Positions 34,286-45,151 of a stretch of 64,000 nt of DNA are shown one piece after another. Position numbers and translations under genes: made by a program. Origin of the DNA: a bacterium. Lineage in GTDB: Bacteria > Planctomycetota > Planctomycetia > Isosphaerales > Isosphaeraceae. The stretch is from the NCBI GenBank assembly GCA_016125085.1, contig WGMM01000013.1, positions 124,001 to 188,000 of the forward strand, given 5' to 3'. Within the stretch, counting starts at the first letter, position 1, and each line of letters opens with the position of its first letter. The notes beneath the pieces were generated by a model. The model did no database searches. It worked only from the letters and a program-made list of their open reading frames with translations, and was not told the DNA's origin.

Positions 34286-37135
34286 ATGCCTGCAACATCG
34301 AATCCGAACATCCAATGGACGCGTTCCTGGCGTTCTCTGGAACTGGCAGTGGCCGTTCTTATTCTGACGAATGCCGTGAAAGGGCAATCCGCGGAAACTG
34401 CCGAAGAGAAGGCCGGGGTTAAGAACACGGCCGAATCTCGGATCGAACCATCGCCCGCTACTTCGAAAGTCGATTATCTGACCGAAATCAAGCCGATCCT
34501 GGTGACGCGCTGTTATGCCTGCCATGGAGCATTGCAGAAAAAAGCCGGGTTAAGGCTCGATACGGTCGAGTTCATGCGCAAGGGCGGCGATGGTGGAGAT
34601 GTTCTTGACAGAGATTCGCCGATCCTTCTGGACCGACTTACGGCGGATGACCCACATGAGCGAATGCCGCCTGAAGGTGAGGGCACGCCGCTGGCCGCCG
34701 ACCAGGTAGCAAAGATCAGGACGTGGATCGAAGCCGGGGCCCCTGCCCCGGAGAGCGAAACGCCGGAATCGAGCCCGCGTGACCACTGGGCATTCCGGCC
34801 GATCGAACGGCCAGCCGTTCCCAAAACGAAAAATACCGGGTGGGGCCGGAATCCGATCGATGCCTTCATTCTGGCGAAACTTGAGGCAAAAGGCCTGTCT
34901 CCGGCACCGGCCGCCGAACCGGGAATTCAGTTGCGGCGACTTTACATCGATCTCACCGGATTGCCGCCGACGCAGCCCGATAGCGACAAATGGCGCGAGC
35001 GAACGACCGATTCGCAATATCGGCAACTGGTTACGAAACTCTTGAGCGACCCGGCACATGGGGAACGCTGGGGCCGGCACTGGATGGACATATGGCGTTA
35101 CAGCGACTGGTGGGGCCTGGGCACCCAACTCCGCAACAGCCAGAAGAATATCTGGCACTGGCGGGACTGGATCGTCGAATCCCTTAACGCCGACGTGCCC
35201 TATGACCGAATGATCCGGCTGATGCTCGCGGCGGACGAGATCGAACCCGGGAATCTGGCAGATCTCAGGGCGACAGGATATCTGGCCCGGAATTACTTTC
35301 TGTTCAACCGGAACCAGTGGCTCGACGAGACTGTCGAACACGTCGGCAAGGGATTTCTGGGCCTGACAGTCAACTGTGCCAAATGTCACGACCATAAATA
35401 CGACCCGATCTCCCAGCCCGATTACTACGCCATGCGTGCGATCTTCGAGCCCTACATGGTCCGCAACGACGTGGCCGAAGGTGGTCGGAACACGGACGTG
35501 GACGGTTTGCCTCGTGCCTATGACGCGCGTCCTGAAGATCCGACCTGGCTGTTCGTACGCGGTGATGACAAGAATCCGGATAAATCGCGGAAGATCGAGC
35601 CTGGCGTGCCGTCGTTTCTGGACTGTGCTCCATACATGGTGAAGCGGCTGGAATTACCCGCGCAGGCAGTGAGCCCGGGTCTGCGGGCCGATGTTCGCAA
35701 AGCTCAACTGGAATTGGCCCGCGAGAAGCTGGCCAGGGCCGATGCCGAATGGGCCGAAGCGGATAAGGCCTGGAAAACGGTGACGGCGGCAAAAGCCAAG
35801 AAGCCGGACAAACCGGCGGACGCTGCGAAGCCCGACACCGGGCAATCACGCGGTGACGAACTGTCGAGCCTGCTTTCGCGTACCCTGGCCGAAAAGAACA
35901 GGCTGGCGGCCGGGGAATGGGCTTTGGCGGTGCGAGCACGGATTGAGGCCGATTCGGCTGTTGCAGGCAATTTGCCCGCGTCGCAAGCCAGCTTGCTCTC
36001 GACAATTGCGGCGAAGGCTGAACGCCGGCACGCGCTGGCGGCGATGGAGGCCGAAGTCGCGAAGCTGGAATTGGACGCGGCCAAAGCGGACGAAAAAGCC
36101 CGAGAAGCCGTCATCAAGTCTCTGGAACAGACCCGAGCCAAGATCGTGGAGTCGCGCAAGGCCGTCTTCGAAGCCGAGGCGAAGCCACTGGTTCACACGC
36201 CGATTCCAGGGGGCGAGCATGCCCGCACGATGTTCATGAGTTCGACGGCATTTGACCCGGATCCCGCCACACCAGCTTACAGCACGGGCCGGCGTCGGGC
36301 ATTGGCGGACTGGATCGTCGAAAAGCGAAATCCGCTGACGGCCCGGGTTGCGGTCAACCACATCTGGGCCCGCCATTTCGGCGAACCGCTGGTGCCGACA
36401 GTGTTCGACCTGGGCCGCAAGGGGCAACCGGCCACGCATCCTGATCTGCTGGACTGGCTGGCCGCGGAGCTGATCGAAAGTGGCTGGAGCATGAAACACC
36501 TGCACCGGCTGATCGTGGAAAGTTCGGCTTACCGGATGAGTTCGTCCATTCGCGGACGTGAAGAAAATCAAAGTGCGGACCCGGACAATCGCCTGATCTG
36601 GCACCGTTCGCCAGTTCGGGTCGAATCTCAGGTGGTGCGCGACATGCTTCTCGATCTGGCTGGCAATCTTGACCGCAAAATGGGCGGCCCGCCCGTTCAG
36701 CCAGCCGATCAGGAAAAATCGAACCGCCGCAGTCTCTATTTCTTCCATTCGAACAATGACCGGAATTCATTTTTGACGACGTTCGACGAAGCGCTCGTTC
36801 GGGACTGCTATCGACGAGATCGAAGCATCGTGCCGCAGCAGGCCCTGGCGCTTTCGAACGCCAGCCTGGTCGCGAATTCCGTTGGCCCGATCGCCGACCG
36901 TTTCGTGCAGGAACTGCGTCAGGCCGGCGTGGATCCCGTTTCCGAAAAGGATTTCGTGCGTCATGCGTTCGCCAGGATTCTCTCATTCGAACCGACGGCG
37001 GAAGAGTCAGCGGCGTGCCTGGAGACGATGAAATCCTGGGCATCCGGGCATCCGCCCGAATCGGCCATGCCCCTGGCTCGGAAGCGATTGATCTGGGCCT
37101 TGATCAACCACAACGATTTCGTGACCCTCAGATGA
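34286..37135 (+). CDS. Planctomycete cytochrome-like PSD1/DUF1549-DUF1553 protein with CxxCH motifs
   Basis: 949 residues. A hydrophobic segment (about 18-33) gives an export signal. The PSCyt1 domain has CYACH at 76-80 and a conserved [11 protein letters not shown] segment. DUF1549 follows (about 165-370, with [13 protein letters not shown] and the second heme-type motif [11 protein letters not shown] near 363), then a long Ala/Lys-rich coiled coil (about 470-640) and DUF1553 (about 660-945, with [15 protein letters not shown]). The coiled coil between the two domains fits known members. Such proteins are exported, may bind c-type heme and pair with DUF1501 proteins; a role in breaking down complex polysaccharides has been proposed for the pair. 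The partner DUF1501 gene follows directly. Confidence 0.93.
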   Translation: MPATSNPNIQWTRSWRSLELAVAVLILTNAVKGQSAETAEEKAGVKNTAESRIEPSPATSKVDYLTEIKPILVTRCYACHGALQKKAGLRLDTVEFMRKGGDGGDVLDRDSPILLDRLTADDPHERMPPEGEGTPLAADQVAKIRTWIEAGAPAPESETPESSPRDHWAFRPIERPAVPKTKNTGWGRNPIDAFILAKLEAKGLSPAPAAEPGIQLRRLYIDLTGLPPTQPDSDKWRERTTDSQYRQLVTKLLSDPAHGERWGRHWMDIWRYSDWWGLGTQLRNSQKNIWHWRDWIVESLNADVPYDRMIRLMLAADEIEPGNLADLRATGYLARNYFLFNRNQWLDETVEHVGKGFLGLTVNCAKCHDHKYDPISQPDYYAMRAIFEPYMVRNDVAEGGRNTDVDGLPRAYDARPEDPTWLFVRGDDKNPDKSRKIEPGVPSFLDCAPYMVKRLELPAQAVSPGLRADVRKAQLELAREKLARADAEWAEADKAWKTVTAAKAKKPDKPADAAKPDTGQSRGDELSSLLSRTLAEKNRLAAGEWALAVRARIEADSAVAGNLPASQASLLSTIAAKAERRHALAAMEAEVAKLELDAAKADEKAREAVIKSLEQTRAKIVESRKAVFEAEAKPLVHTPIPGGEHARTMFMSSTAFDPDPATPAYSTGRRRALADWIVEKRNPLTARVAVNHIWARHFGEPLVPTVFDLGRKGQPATHPDLLDWLAAELIESGWSMKHLHRLIVESSAYRMSSSIRGREENQSADPDNRLIWHRSPVRVESQVVRDMLLDLAGNLDRKMGGPPVQPADQEKSNRRSLYFFHSNNDRNSFLTTFDEALVRDCYRRDRSIVPQQALALSNASLVANSVGPIADRFVQELRQAGVDPVSEKDFVRHAFARILSFEPTAEESAACLETMKSWASGHPPESAMPLARKRLIWALINHNDFVTLR

Positions 37136-37215
37136 ACCACGATTCCGATCGGCACGTATCACATGAGTTCAGTGCGATGATTTCGCAGACCGGTTCGAAG
37201 AGAGGACGCAATACG

Positions 37216-38658
37216 ATGAACTATCCTGGCCCCCTTCCCCGGCGTGCGTTTTTGTCTGACATGGGCATGGGGTTCACCGGACTGGCGCTGGGCGCGATGA
37301 TGCACAGGGACGGCATCGCGGCCGAACCAGGCTGGAGCCCTCCGGATGGCAAGCCACATTTTCCGCCGAAGGCCAAAAGTGTCATCTGGCTGTTCATGAA
37401 TGGTGGCGTGAGCCACATGGAGAGCTTCGACCCCAAGCCGATGCTCAACAAGTACTCTGGCAAGACCATCGCGGAAACGCCGTTCGCAGATACGCAGGAC
37501 CCGAAAAAACTGGCGATCGAGCGGCTCGTCGTTCCCGATGCCAACGGCAATCAGCGCAACACGCTTTATCCGCTTCAGGTGGGATTCCGCAAATATGGTC
37601 AAAGCGGGGCCGAGCTATCCGATTGGTTTCCTCACATCGGGCGTCACGTCGATAAACTGGCGATCGTGCGGTCGATGTGGACGACCGACAGCAATCATGG
37701 CGCTCAGACCCAATTTCACTCTGGCCGGCATTCGAACGACGGAAACTTCCCGACTCTCGGGGCCTGGGTGCATTATGGCCTGGGCTCGCTGAACGATAAC
37801 TTGCCCCAGTTCATCTCGTTCGGATTCCGCGAATACTGGAACAAGATCGACGGCCACTATCTCGGGCCCGCTCACGACGCCGTACCCCTGCGTGTGAATC
37901 CGAAAGATCCACTCGATTTCGGTCGGCCTCAAGGGGATTTTTCGGAATCCGATCAGGCGAAGGGATTCGATCTCGTCCAGAAGCTCAACCGGCTTCGGGG
38001 TGTCGAATATCCGGCTGATGCGGCCATGTCGGCCAGAATCGACTCTTACGAGTTGGCTTTCCGGATGCAGCGATCAGTCCCTGAAGTGATGGACTTTTCG
38101 ACCGAAACCGCCGAGACGAAATCACTCTATGGACTGGATCACGATCATTCGCGTGATTTCGGGTCGCAACTTCTGGCGGCACGGCGGCTTGTCGAGCGCG
38201 GAGTTCGGTTCGTCCAGATTCAGCACGGCGGCGGCGGCGCGGGAGCCTGGGACGCACATGGCGGCCTGAAAGCGAACCATTCGAAGAACGCCCTGGCGGT
38301 CGACCAACCGATCGGAGGTCTCCTCGAAGACCTTCATCGCCGTGGAATGCTGAACGAAACCCTGGTGATCTTCGCCAGCGAATTCGGCCGAACACCCGGC
38401 AGCCAGGGTAGCGACGGCCGCGATCACCACATTTTCGGATTCTCCGTCTGGATGGCCGGGGGGGGCATCAAGGGAGGAGTGGTTCACGGCGCGACCGACG
38501 AAATCGGCTTCCACGCGACCGAAAACCGGCACTATGTGACTGACATCCACGCGACAATTCTGCACCAGCTCGGGCTTGATTCGCGCAAGCTGGAAATCCC
38601 GGGTCGTAAACGGCTGGAAATTGACCACGGCACTCCGATCCGCGAAATCATCGCCTGA
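37216..38658 (+). CDS. DUF1501 protein, Tat-exported partner of the DUF1549/DUF1553 protein
   Basis: 480 residues. A Tat-type N-terminus ([20 protein letters not shown]) leads into the DUF1501 core: [56 protein letters not shown] and [20 protein letters not shown]. Two starts are possible. ATG 37132 overlaps the preceding stop (ATGA). ATG 37216 has AGAGGA nine bases upstream and begins just before the Tat motif, so it is preferred. The fold belongs to the sulfatase/phosphatase clan; substrate unknown. It is the standard neighbour of DUF1549/DUF1553 and probably co-transcribed. Confidence 0.92.
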   Translation: MNYPGPLPRRAFLSDMGMGFTGLALGAMMHRDGIAAEPGWSPPDGKPHFPPKAKSVIWLFMNGGVSHMESFDPKPMLNKYSGKTIAETPFADTQDPKKLAIERLVVPDANGNQRNTLYPLQVGFRKYGQSGAELSDWFPHIGRHVDKLAIVRSMWTTDSNHGAQTQFHSGRHSNDGNFPTLGAWVHYGLGSLNDNLPQFISFGFREYWNKIDGHYLGPAHDAVPLRVNPKDPLDFGRPQGDFSESDQAKGFDLVQKLNRLRGVEYPADAAMSARIDSYELAFRMQRSVPEVMDFSTETAETKSLYGLDHDHSRDFGSQLLAARRLVERGVRFVQIQHGGGGAGAWDAHGGLKANHSKNALAVDQPIGGLLEDLHRRGMLNETLVIFASEFGRTPGSQGSDGRDHHIFGFSVWMAGGGIKGGVVHGATDEIGFHATENRHYVTDIHATILHQLGLDSRKLEIPGRKRLEIDHGTPIREIIA

Positions 38659-38714
38659 GGACTTCCGAAGATCTCGATCGGCTGACTTCACAGGTTTCGA
38701 TTCACGGCCAGAAG

Positions 38715-39218
38715 TCAGTCTCGATAATTCCTCTTCGACATCCGATCAAGCTCTCGCTTCGTGTCCTTTGACTTGATCGCGTCGCGCTTGTCGTGCAATT
38801 TGCGGCCGCGGGCAAGGCCCAGCTCAAGCTTGGCGATTCCTTTATTGAAATACATCTGCAGGGGGACGAGAGTCAGCCCCTTTTCCTGAACTTTGCCGCT
38901 GATCTTGCGAATTTCTTCGGAGTGAAGCAGTAACTTTCTGGGTCGTTTCGATTTGTGGTTGAACCGGTTGGCTTCGATGTATTCCGGAATGTCACATCCC
39001 AACAACCAGACTTCATCGTTCTGAAGGTCGGCAAAAGCCTGTTCGAGGCTGATTTTGCCATTGCGCAGGCTTTTGACTTCCGACCCGACGAGAACGATCC
39101 CGGCCTCCCATTTGTCGAGAATGTCGAACTCGTGATACGCTCGCTTGTTGCGCGAGATCACCTTGATCGTCGATTTCTTGTCGTCTTCGGCTTTCTTCTT
39201 CGATTTCGAACCAGCCAT
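38715..39218 (-). CDS. smpB: SsrA-binding protein SmpB
   Basis: 167 residues. It binds tmRNA and delivers it to stalled ribosomes. The SmpB core is clear: RNKRAYHEFDILDKWEAGIVL, GSEVKSLRNGKISLEQAF, HSKRPRKLLLH and LVPLQMYFNKGIAKLELGLARGRK in successive blocks, ending in the basic DKRDAIKSKDTKRELDR tail that enters the mRNA channel. A Lys-rich N-terminal tail (about 4-18) is longer than usual. The open frame extends far upstream, but the ATG at 39218 fits the family. It ends the yebC-dapL-folK-smpB run, 70 bp after folK. No tmRNA gene is in the window. Confidence 0.96.
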   Translation of the reverse strand: MAGSKSKKKAEDDKKSTIKVISRNKRAYHEFDILDKWEAGIVLVGSEVKSLRNGKISLEQAFADLQNDEVWLLGCDIPEYIEANRFNHKSKRPRKLLLHSEEIRKISGKVQEKGLTLVPLQMYFNKGIAKLELGLARGRKLHDKRDAIKSKDTKRELDRMSKRNYRD

Positions 39219-39288
39219 GAGACGCTCGCGATTTTGATGTTGTATCGGATCCAGTCGTACCGACATCATAACGGAGGATCGACGGAAA

Positions 39289-40029
39289 TCAATTCGAAGA
39301 GGCGTGGTGTGTCGAACGGAGACTGTCGCAAGTTGCCAGAACCTGATCGATCGCCGACACGGGATCTTCGCTCGCCGGATAAAAACGAGGCCTGATCCAG
39401 GATTCGCCTGGGTCGAATTGAGATATCGGCCGAACGTCGAACATCGCATCGGCCGAATCGCGGACGAATCGCCAAGGTGCGAGCGATTTCGAACTTTCGC
39501 GAAACCGCTCGAAACTGTCGAACAAGTCCCCGAGAGCGACGACAGGTTCGGACCGGTCCAGGTGTTCAAGTATGGCCTCGACCGACCAACCGAGTTGCGG
39601 ATGAACCCAACCCGCCGGTGCGACATCCTCCAAGGGTTCCAGAACGAATCGACGTACCGTCATCCTCGGATGCGGCACGATCAGGTTCGACGTATTCAGT
39701 CGTAAACGGCCATAAGTCAGGATATCAAGATCCAGAGGTCGCGAGCCCCATGTCGGTCCGGCATTTCGGCCGGCCTGACGTTCGAGTTCTTTGAGCCTGG
39801 AAAGCAGGGTTTGAGGTTCGAAATGCGTCGAGAACCGGACGACTGCATTGACGTACGGTTTCTGACCTGGGGGGCCCCCGACTGGCTCAGTCGTGTGAAA
39901 CCCGCTCACATGAATCGATTCGATGCCGGAACCCGGAACGCTGAATTCGACAATAGCGCCCATGAGGTTACGGCTCGCGTCGCCGACATTGGCTCCAAGA
40001 GCGACGTAAACCTCATGACTTAATGCCAT
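39289..40029 (-). CDS. folK: 2-amino-4-hydroxy-6-hydroxymethyldihydropteridine pyrophosphokinase with C-terminal extension
   Basis: 246 residues; HPPK domain about 1-160, starting YVALGANVGD and carrying SGFHTTEPVGGPPGQKPYVNAVV in parts, with the signature RPLDLDILTYG and VPHPRMTVRRFVLEPLEDVAP. The enzyme transfers pyrophosphate from ATP to the pterin in folate synthesis. About 80 extra residues at the C-terminus (165-246, aromatic and acidic, no known motif) are unusual; most HPPKs stop near 160 unless fused to FolP. Only 15 bp separate it from dapL upstream, so they share a transcript. Confidence 0.93.
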   Translation of the reverse strand: MALSHEVYVALGANVGDASRNLMGAIVEFSVPGSGIESIHVSGFHTTEPVGGPPGQKPYVNAVVRFSTHFEPQTLLSRLKELERQAGRNAGPTWGSRPLDLDILTYGRLRLNTSNLIVPHPRMTVRRFVLEPLEDVAPAGWVHPQLGWSVEAILEHLDRSEPVVALGDLFDSFERFRESSKSLAPWRFVRDSADAMFDVRPISQFDPGESWIRPRFYPASEDPVSAIDQVLATCDSLRSTHHASSN

Positions 40030-40044
40030 TATGACGAACCTGGA

Positions 40045-41214
40045 TCAGAATTTGAGTTTGGCGATCCGGTCGACGGCTTCGAGAAGGCGGGGCGTCTCGA
40101 CAGTCAGGGCCGCACGAATGAAACCGTCGGCGGTACGGCCGAAGCCGAGGCCAGGGGTCAGCACGACCGAAGCTTCTTCCAGAATCCGGCCCGCCATATC
40201 GGCGGACGAGACACCAGCAGGGCATGGAATCCAGACGTAGAACGTGGACTGCGGCGACTTGACCTTCCACCCGGCCTTGCCGAGTGCATCGACGAACGCA
40301 TCACGCCGCTGGCGGTACATGTCGCGTATCGGCGGAGTGAGGATTTCGTATTGATCGAGTGCCGTTTTGGCCGCCATCTGAATCGCGGTGAAGATGCCGG
40401 AATCGGTGTTGGCCTTGATCTGCCCCAGGGCACCGACGATGGCCGGATTACCGACGGCGAAACCGACGCGCCAGCCGGTCATGTTGAAGGTCTTCGAAAG
40501 GCTGTGGAACTCGACGGCGACGTCTTTCGCTCCAGGTATTTCCAGAATCGAAAGGGCGGGCTCGTCGTAGTACATTTCGTTGTAGGCCGCATCCTGAGCG
40601 ATCACGAAATCGTACTGGTGGGCAAGGGCGACGACTTTTTCGAAGAAAGCCCGGTCGGCCATTCCCGCGGTCGGGTTATTCGGATAGTTCAGGAACATCA
40701 GCCTGGCACGTGCGTAGACGTCGGCCGGAATGGCGTCGAGGTCGGGCAGGAAGCCGAGTTCAGGCACCAGGGGCATCGTGTAGACATCGGCCCCGGCGAA
40801 CATGCTGGAGGATCGGTAAACCGGATAGCAGGGGTCGGGAACGAGACTGATATCGCCTGGGTTCAACACGGCCAGGGGGAAGTGAGCCAAGCCTTCTTTC
40901 GATCCGATGAGAGGCAGGATTTCGCTGGCGGGATCCAGCGCGATGCCGTAGCGGCGCTGATAGAAATCGGCGATCGACTGACGAAGTTCCGGGGCACCCT
41001 GATCGAGAGCGTACTGGTGGTAAGACGGAACTTCGACGTTCTTCTGCAGGCTTTCGATGATCGGCCGGGGGGTCGGACGGTCAGGGTCACCCACGCCGAG
41101 GTTGATGACGTCCTTGCCCGCGGCGATCGCGGCTTTTTTCTTCCGGTCGATTTCCGCGAAGAGGTAAGGAGGCAGCTTTTGAAGACGTTCCGACTTGACG
41201 AAGGCGTGGGACAT
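40045..41214 (-). CDS. dapL: LL-diaminopimelate aminotransferase (class I/II, DapL-type)
   Basis: 389 residues, a PLP fold-type I enzyme. Key segments are NLGVGDPDRPTP, YPNNPTAG, AQDAAYNEMYYD and the PLP lysine motif SLSKTFNMTGWRVGF. DapL converts tetrahydrodipicolinate directly to LL-DAP, the short lysine and peptidoglycan route. Similar class I aminotransferases acting on alanine or aspartate cannot be excluded by eye, but the N-terminal PPYLFAEIDRKKKAA block is characteristic of the DapL group. In operon with yebC (79 bp upstream) and folK (15 bp downstream). Confidence 0.87.
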   Translation of the reverse strand: MSHAFVKSERLQKLPPYLFAEIDRKKKAAIAAGKDVINLGVGDPDRPTPRPIIESLQKNVEVPSYHQYALDQGAPELRQSIADFYQRRYGIALDPASEILPLIGSKEGLAHFPLAVLNPGDISLVPDPCYPVYRSSSMFAGADVYTMPLVPELGFLPDLDAIPADVYARARLMFLNYPNNPTAGMADRAFFEKVVALAHQYDFVIAQDAAYNEMYYDEPALSILEIPGAKDVAVEFHSLSKTFNMTGWRVGFAVGNPAIVGALGQIKANTDSGIFTAIQMAAKTALDQYEILTPPIRDMYRQRRDAFVDALGKAGWKVKSPQSTFYVWIPCPAGVSSADMAGRILEEASVVLTPGLGFGRTADGFIRAALTVETPRLLEAVDRIAKLKF

Positions 41215-41293
41215 GCGTTTCGGATCTCAGGATGCACAAGGAACAGGCCACGCGCCGGACGGGCGGTGACAGGAAGAGGGAAGTCGATGGAAA

Positions 41294-42040
41294 TCAGGCT
41301 GTTTCCGCGAGAATTTCCTCGGGGATGATCTCGTTCGAATAGACGTTCTGGACATCGTCGTTTTCGTCCAGCAGGTCTCTCAATTTGAGCATCTTGCGGG
41401 CGGAGTCCGCGTCGAGATGGACCGAGTTCGACGGAAGGTGACGCATTTCGGCCGTCTCGGTCACGATGCGAGCCTCTTCGAGAGCCTTTTTCACGTCGTC
41501 GAATGACTTCGGATCGCACGTGATTTCGAAGAATTCTTCGCCCGTGACGATGTCGTCGGCACCCGCCTCAAGAGCCGTTTCCATCAACTGCTCTTCCGTT
41601 GCGGATTTCAGCGGGACAAGAAAAAGCCCCTTGTAGCTGAACAGATAACTGACGCAGCCTGTGCTGCCGAGGCTGCCGCCGCAGATGTCAAAAATCTTGC
41701 GAAGTTCGCCCGCGGTACGGTTGCGGTTATCGGTCAGGATTTCGCACATCACGGCGACGCCGGAAGGCCCGTAGCCTTCATAAATGATCTCTTCGAAGCT
41801 TTCGCCGCCGAGTTCGCCGGTGCCTTTCTTGATCGCCCGTTCGATGTTTTCCTTGGGGCAACTGACTGACCGCGCTTTGTCGATGGCGTAACGCAGGCGA
41901 AGGTTGGAGTTCGGGTCGGCTCCGCCGGATTTGGCGGCCACGTAGATCGCACGGCAAAGCTTGCTGAAGAGCTTGCCCCGTTTGGCGTCCACAAGTCCTT
42001 TACGGTGTGCTATGTTGGCGGCGTGCGAGTGTCCAGCCAT
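41294..42040 (-). CDS. yebC: YebC/PmpR family protein (TACO1-like)
   Basis: 248 residues. The start MAGHSHAANIAHRKG and the following AKRGKLFSKLCRAI, CPKENIERAIKKG and YEGYGPSGVAVMCEILTDNRNRT blocks are the standard YebC signature. Family members are known as DNA-binding regulators and, more recently, as translation factors that relieve stalling, as the TACO1 homologue does. The length is normal. It lies 95 bp after the TPR gene and 79 bp before dapL on the same strand. Confidence 0.95.
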   Translation of the reverse strand: MAGHSHAANIAHRKGLVDAKRGKLFSKLCRAIYVAAKSGGADPNSNLRLRYAIDKARSVSCPKENIERAIKKGTGELGGESFEEIIYEGYGPSGVAVMCEILTDNRNRTAGELRKIFDICGGSLGSTGCVSYLFSYKGLFLVPLKSATEEQLMETALEAGADDIVTGEEFFEITCDPKSFDDVKKALEEARIVTETAEMRHLPSNSVHLDADSARKMLKLRDLLDENDDVQNVYSNEIIPEEILAETA

Positions 42041-42135
42041 GGCTCGTCTGACTCCCGGGTGTCTGGTGGGGATTGACCACGTAAGTGGCCTACGGTCGAT
42101 CCTTACGGGATGCGGTAGAAATCGATTCGGGCGTA

Positions 42136-44490
42136 TCAGGGCTCGGCGTCGCCGGAGGCTTTGACCTGAGCGGGAAGCCGGTCGAGATTCTGCAGCTTCG
42201 TTTTCAGAGAGCCGGTAAGCTTCGTCCCCGCTTCACCAGGTTCGATATGCTCGAGAGCCTCGTTCCAGGCTTCGCGGGCTTTATCGAAACGCTTCAGGCG
42301 GAACAGGATATCGCCAAGGTGATCGAAGAGGGTGCCGTCCGGGCCGCTGCGTCGTGCGATGGAGATCGCTTTCTCCATGTTCCGGAGCGCTTCCTCATAC
42401 TGTCCACGTTTATACAGGACCCAGGCGAGACTGTCCAGATATGCCGAGTTTTCCGGATCTTCGGAGACGGCCTTGCGAATCATGCCCTCGGCCTCTTCCA
42501 GCCGCTTACCCTGGTCGGCGTACAGATAGCCAAGGTCGTTGTTCACGCCCGCATCGTCCGGGTCTCGTTTGAGAAGCTCCTCAAGCTCTTTTTCGCCGTT
42601 GGCGAAGTCATCCCTGTTCACGTAGATGATCGATAAACCCGAATGGGCCACTCGCGCCAGTTCGTTGTTTGCCGGATATTGCTTCAGAAGGTCACGATAA
42701 AACTTGATCGCTTCTTCGTCCCGATGGCTTTTGGTCAAAATCGCACCCAGCACACGATTGAAATCCGCGTCTTCCGGGGCTTTGGCAAGCACTTCCCTGC
42801 CCAGTTTGATCGCTTCGTCATATTTGCCCAGGTCACTCAGGGTGAATATCTTCCAGCGAAGGGCTGAAGGGTCGCTGGAATCGATCTTGAGAACTTCTTC
42901 GAGCGTTTTCAGGGCTTCGGCCGCCTGTTTGGCCTGAACCTGAAATTGAGCCAGGATGACGAGATTCCGTTTGTCCTTTTCGTTGGGGAATTTGTCGAAA
43001 AGCTCCGACATGACTTTCGCGGCTTCGGCGAAGCTGCCGGCTTCGTAATGCGTCACGGCAAGTTCGCGCAACGAATCGGCGGAAGGATCGGCTTTCGCGG
43101 CCAGACCCCGCAGCTTCACCAGGCGATCCCATAGCTCGGATTGACGAGCGAGGTAAAACAGGCTGTTGTATGTCGGCTTCTGAAAAGCTTTCGGGTCTTG
43201 CTCGAGCCTTTTGATCGCCGCGTCCAGCACGGCGGCCGACTGATCGGACGCCACAGCGAGGGATTCGAGTTGCGGGCGCAGGCTTTCCAGACCACGAGGG
43301 GTTGTCATGGCCTGGGCGAGCAGGTCAAGGAAGCCATCGTACTTCTTGTCCTTGATCATGCTGGATGCCAGCGCGCCGAAACCTTGCGGGTCAGGTCGTA
43401 TCCGGATCAATTCCTCATACAGCGTTTTGGCTTTGGCTGAGAGGCCGGCTTCACGATATTGATCCGCCAGTACGGAAATGATTCCCGGGTTGTTCGGGGA
43501 AGCCGCGCTGAGAGATTCCAGCTTCGGAATGACTTCGCCTTTGCGGTTCAGGCGAGTGAGCACGCGGGGCAGCAATTCGTAAATTTCCCGGGCCTCGGGT
43601 TTACGACGGAAAGCGTTTTCGAGCTGGGTCAGAGCGACTTCCGGTTTTTTGGCTTCAAGTAGGCTGGTAACGAGGAGGACGGCCATGATCGGGTCGTCCT
43701 GGTTGTAGCCGATACCATGTTCGAAAGCCCTTGCGGCCTGGTCCCAACGTTGCGAGGCCGCGAATACCCGTCCGAAGTTAAAGTAGATTCTCGATGGGTC
43801 GGCCCCGAGGATTCTGTTGGCTTCCTGCGAATTTCCCAGGCCAGCCTTCTTGTCATCCAGAAGGTCCATGACAAGAATCATTTCCTCGACAGCCTTTTCG
43901 GGCTGCTGAAGACGCCCGGCGAAGAGCATGCCGCGAGCGAAATGGGCGTAAAGTGCTGCCGGAGATTTCTTGTCGAGTTTGGGATTCGCCAGGGTGTCAG
44001 CCAGGAGCTTCTCGGCATTGGGGAACTGGCCGCGGCGTTCGTACAGGCCGACGACAAGTCTGAGCGAATCGACATCTCCCGGCTCGATATTCAGGACTTT
44101 TCGCGATATTTCCAGGCCTTTGTCGATCCGCCCCAGTGCCAGATTCAAGCGGCTCTGACGTTTGAGAACGGCGAGATTCTCCGGATCGATCGCGACGCAT
44201 TTGTCGAGCAATTCGAGTGCTTCGTTCCACTGCCGCCGAACTTCATGCGCTCGAGCGGCGACGAACAGTTCCGCCAGTTCGGATGCCCGTTTCGCCTCGA
44301 CCGTTTCCGGGCGCGCCGGGACGAACAGAGCCGGAGGATCTTCCAGCTTCAACGCATTTTCGCTAGCAGCTTTCGGAATCTCAGCCGAAGCCGCCGGTGC
44401 CTTTTCCTGAGCTTCTGCGAAGCCCGCACCGACCGAAAACCAAAGGACGGAAGCGATCGGCAGGCCAGTCTTCAGGCATCGGCCAAACAT
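42136..44490 (-). CDS. Large exported TPR-repeat protein
   Basis: 784 residues. Signal peptide (about 8-27, cleavage after FAEA near 28). The rest is an almost continuous TPR superhelix from about 65 to 765, with repeats such as ALELLDKCVAIDPENLAVL, RWDQAARAFEHGIGYNQDD and GQYEEALRNMEKAISIAR. AAGGAG lies 7 nt before the ATG at 44490; the frame is open further upstream to 44652 but encodes no plausible protein there. The role is probably scaffolding in the periplasm or outer envelope; no catalytic domain is seen. It stands after the fasciclin gene and its terminator, so it likely has its own promoter. Confidence 0.85.
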   Translation of the reverse strand: MFGRCLKTGLPIASVLWFSVGAGFAEAQEKAPAASAEIPKAASENALKLEDPPALFVPARPETVEAKRASELAELFVAARAHEVRRQWNEALELLDKCVAIDPENLAVLKRQSRLNLALGRIDKGLEISRKVLNIEPGDVDSLRLVVGLYERRGQFPNAEKLLADTLANPKLDKKSPAALYAHFARGMLFAGRLQQPEKAVEEMILVMDLLDDKKAGLGNSQEANRILGADPSRIYFNFGRVFAASQRWDQAARAFEHGIGYNQDDPIMAVLLVTSLLEAKKPEVALTQLENAFRRKPEAREIYELLPRVLTRLNRKGEVIPKLESLSAASPNNPGIISVLADQYREAGLSAKAKTLYEELIRIRPDPQGFGALASSMIKDKKYDGFLDLLAQAMTTPRGLESLRPQLESLAVASDQSAAVLDAAIKRLEQDPKAFQKPTYNSLFYLARQSELWDRLVKLRGLAAKADPSADSLRELAVTHYEAGSFAEAAKVMSELFDKFPNEKDKRNLVILAQFQVQAKQAAEALKTLEEVLKIDSSDPSALRWKIFTLSDLGKYDEAIKLGREVLAKAPEDADFNRVLGAILTKSHRDEEAIKFYRDLLKQYPANNELARVAHSGLSIIYVNRDDFANGEKELEELLKRDPDDAGVNNDLGYLYADQGKRLEEAEGMIRKAVSEDPENSAYLDSLAWVLYKRGQYEEALRNMEKAISIARRSGPDGTLFDHLGDILFRLKRFDKAREAWNEALEHIEPGEAGTKLTGSLKTKLQNLDRLPAQVKASGDAEP

Positions 44491-44613
44491 GAATGGGCTC
44501 CTTCGTGCCGCCAGAGGCGGGCAGGCGTGCGATCGATCCTGACAGGCGGAAACTCTCCAGATTCTAAGCCATTCAGGCGAACATGACAATCCGTTCGCGA
44601 AACAGCCAAACAC

Positions 44614-44642
44614 GAAAAAGCCCCGGCAGGATCGCCGGGGCT
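44614..44642 (-). terminator. Intrinsic terminator after the fasciclin gene
   Basis: On the minus strand AGCCCCGGC and GCCGGGGCT form a 9-bp stem with a 6-nt loop, directly followed by TTTTT (44614-44618). It lies 26 bp after the fasciclin-protein stop and before the large TPR gene. Confidence 0.9.
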
Positions 44643-44668
44643 CTTTCAGCAAGTCATGACGGATTCCG

Positions 44669-45151
44669 TCACTTGGCGGGGGGCAGAATGACGGCGTCGA
44701 TCACGTGGATCACACCGTTCGACGTGACGATATCGGTCTTCACGACCTTCGCCTTGTCGACATAGACCGAGCCGTCCTTCACAGCGATGGAAGCTTCGGA
44801 ACCCTGAACAGTCTTGACCTTCTTGCCGTCCAGAGTCACGACCTTCTCAGCCTTCACGGCACCGGGAACGACGTGATAGGTCAGAATCGCAACCAGCTTG
44901 TCCTTGTTTTCAGGCTTCAGCAGCGATTCAACCGTGCCAGCAGGCAGCTTGGCGAAGGCTTCGTCCGTCGGTGCGAAAACCGTGAACGGGCCATCGCCCT
45001 TGAGGACGTCCACCAGACCCGCAGCCTTCACGGCAGCGACCAGAGTATTGAAGGAACCGGCACCAACAGCCGTATCCACGATATCCTTGTCAGCCGCGAA
45101 GCTGGTCGTGGCGAAAAGGCCCATCAACGCTGCGAGAACGATCTTACGCAT
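44669..45151 (-). CDS. Secreted fasciclin (FAS1) domain protein
   Basis: 160 residues with a textbook signal peptide ([19 protein letters not shown]). The single FAS1 domain has both conserved boxes: H1 [15 protein letters not shown] near 59-73 and a second, YHVVPG to [16 protein letters not shown]1 domains mediate adhesion or polymer binding outside the cell. GGAGAG sits 8 nt before the ATG at 45151. It is monocistronic, ended by the terminator at 44614-44642. The 296 bp upstream (45152-45447) contain its promoter, but I cannot place -35/-10 boxes with confidence. Confidence 0.93.
   Translation of the reverse strand: MRKIVLAALMGLFATTSFAADKDIVDTAVGAGSFNTLVAAVKAAGLVDVLKGDGPFTVFAPTDEAFAKLPAGTVESLLKPENKDKLVAILTYHVVPGAVKAEKVVTLDGKKVKTVQGSEASIAVKDGSVYVDKAKVVKTDIVTSNGVIHVIDAVILPPAK

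Noticed and set aside
40351..41328. 325-codon open frame on the plus strand
   Set aside because: Antisense to dapL, which is unambiguous.
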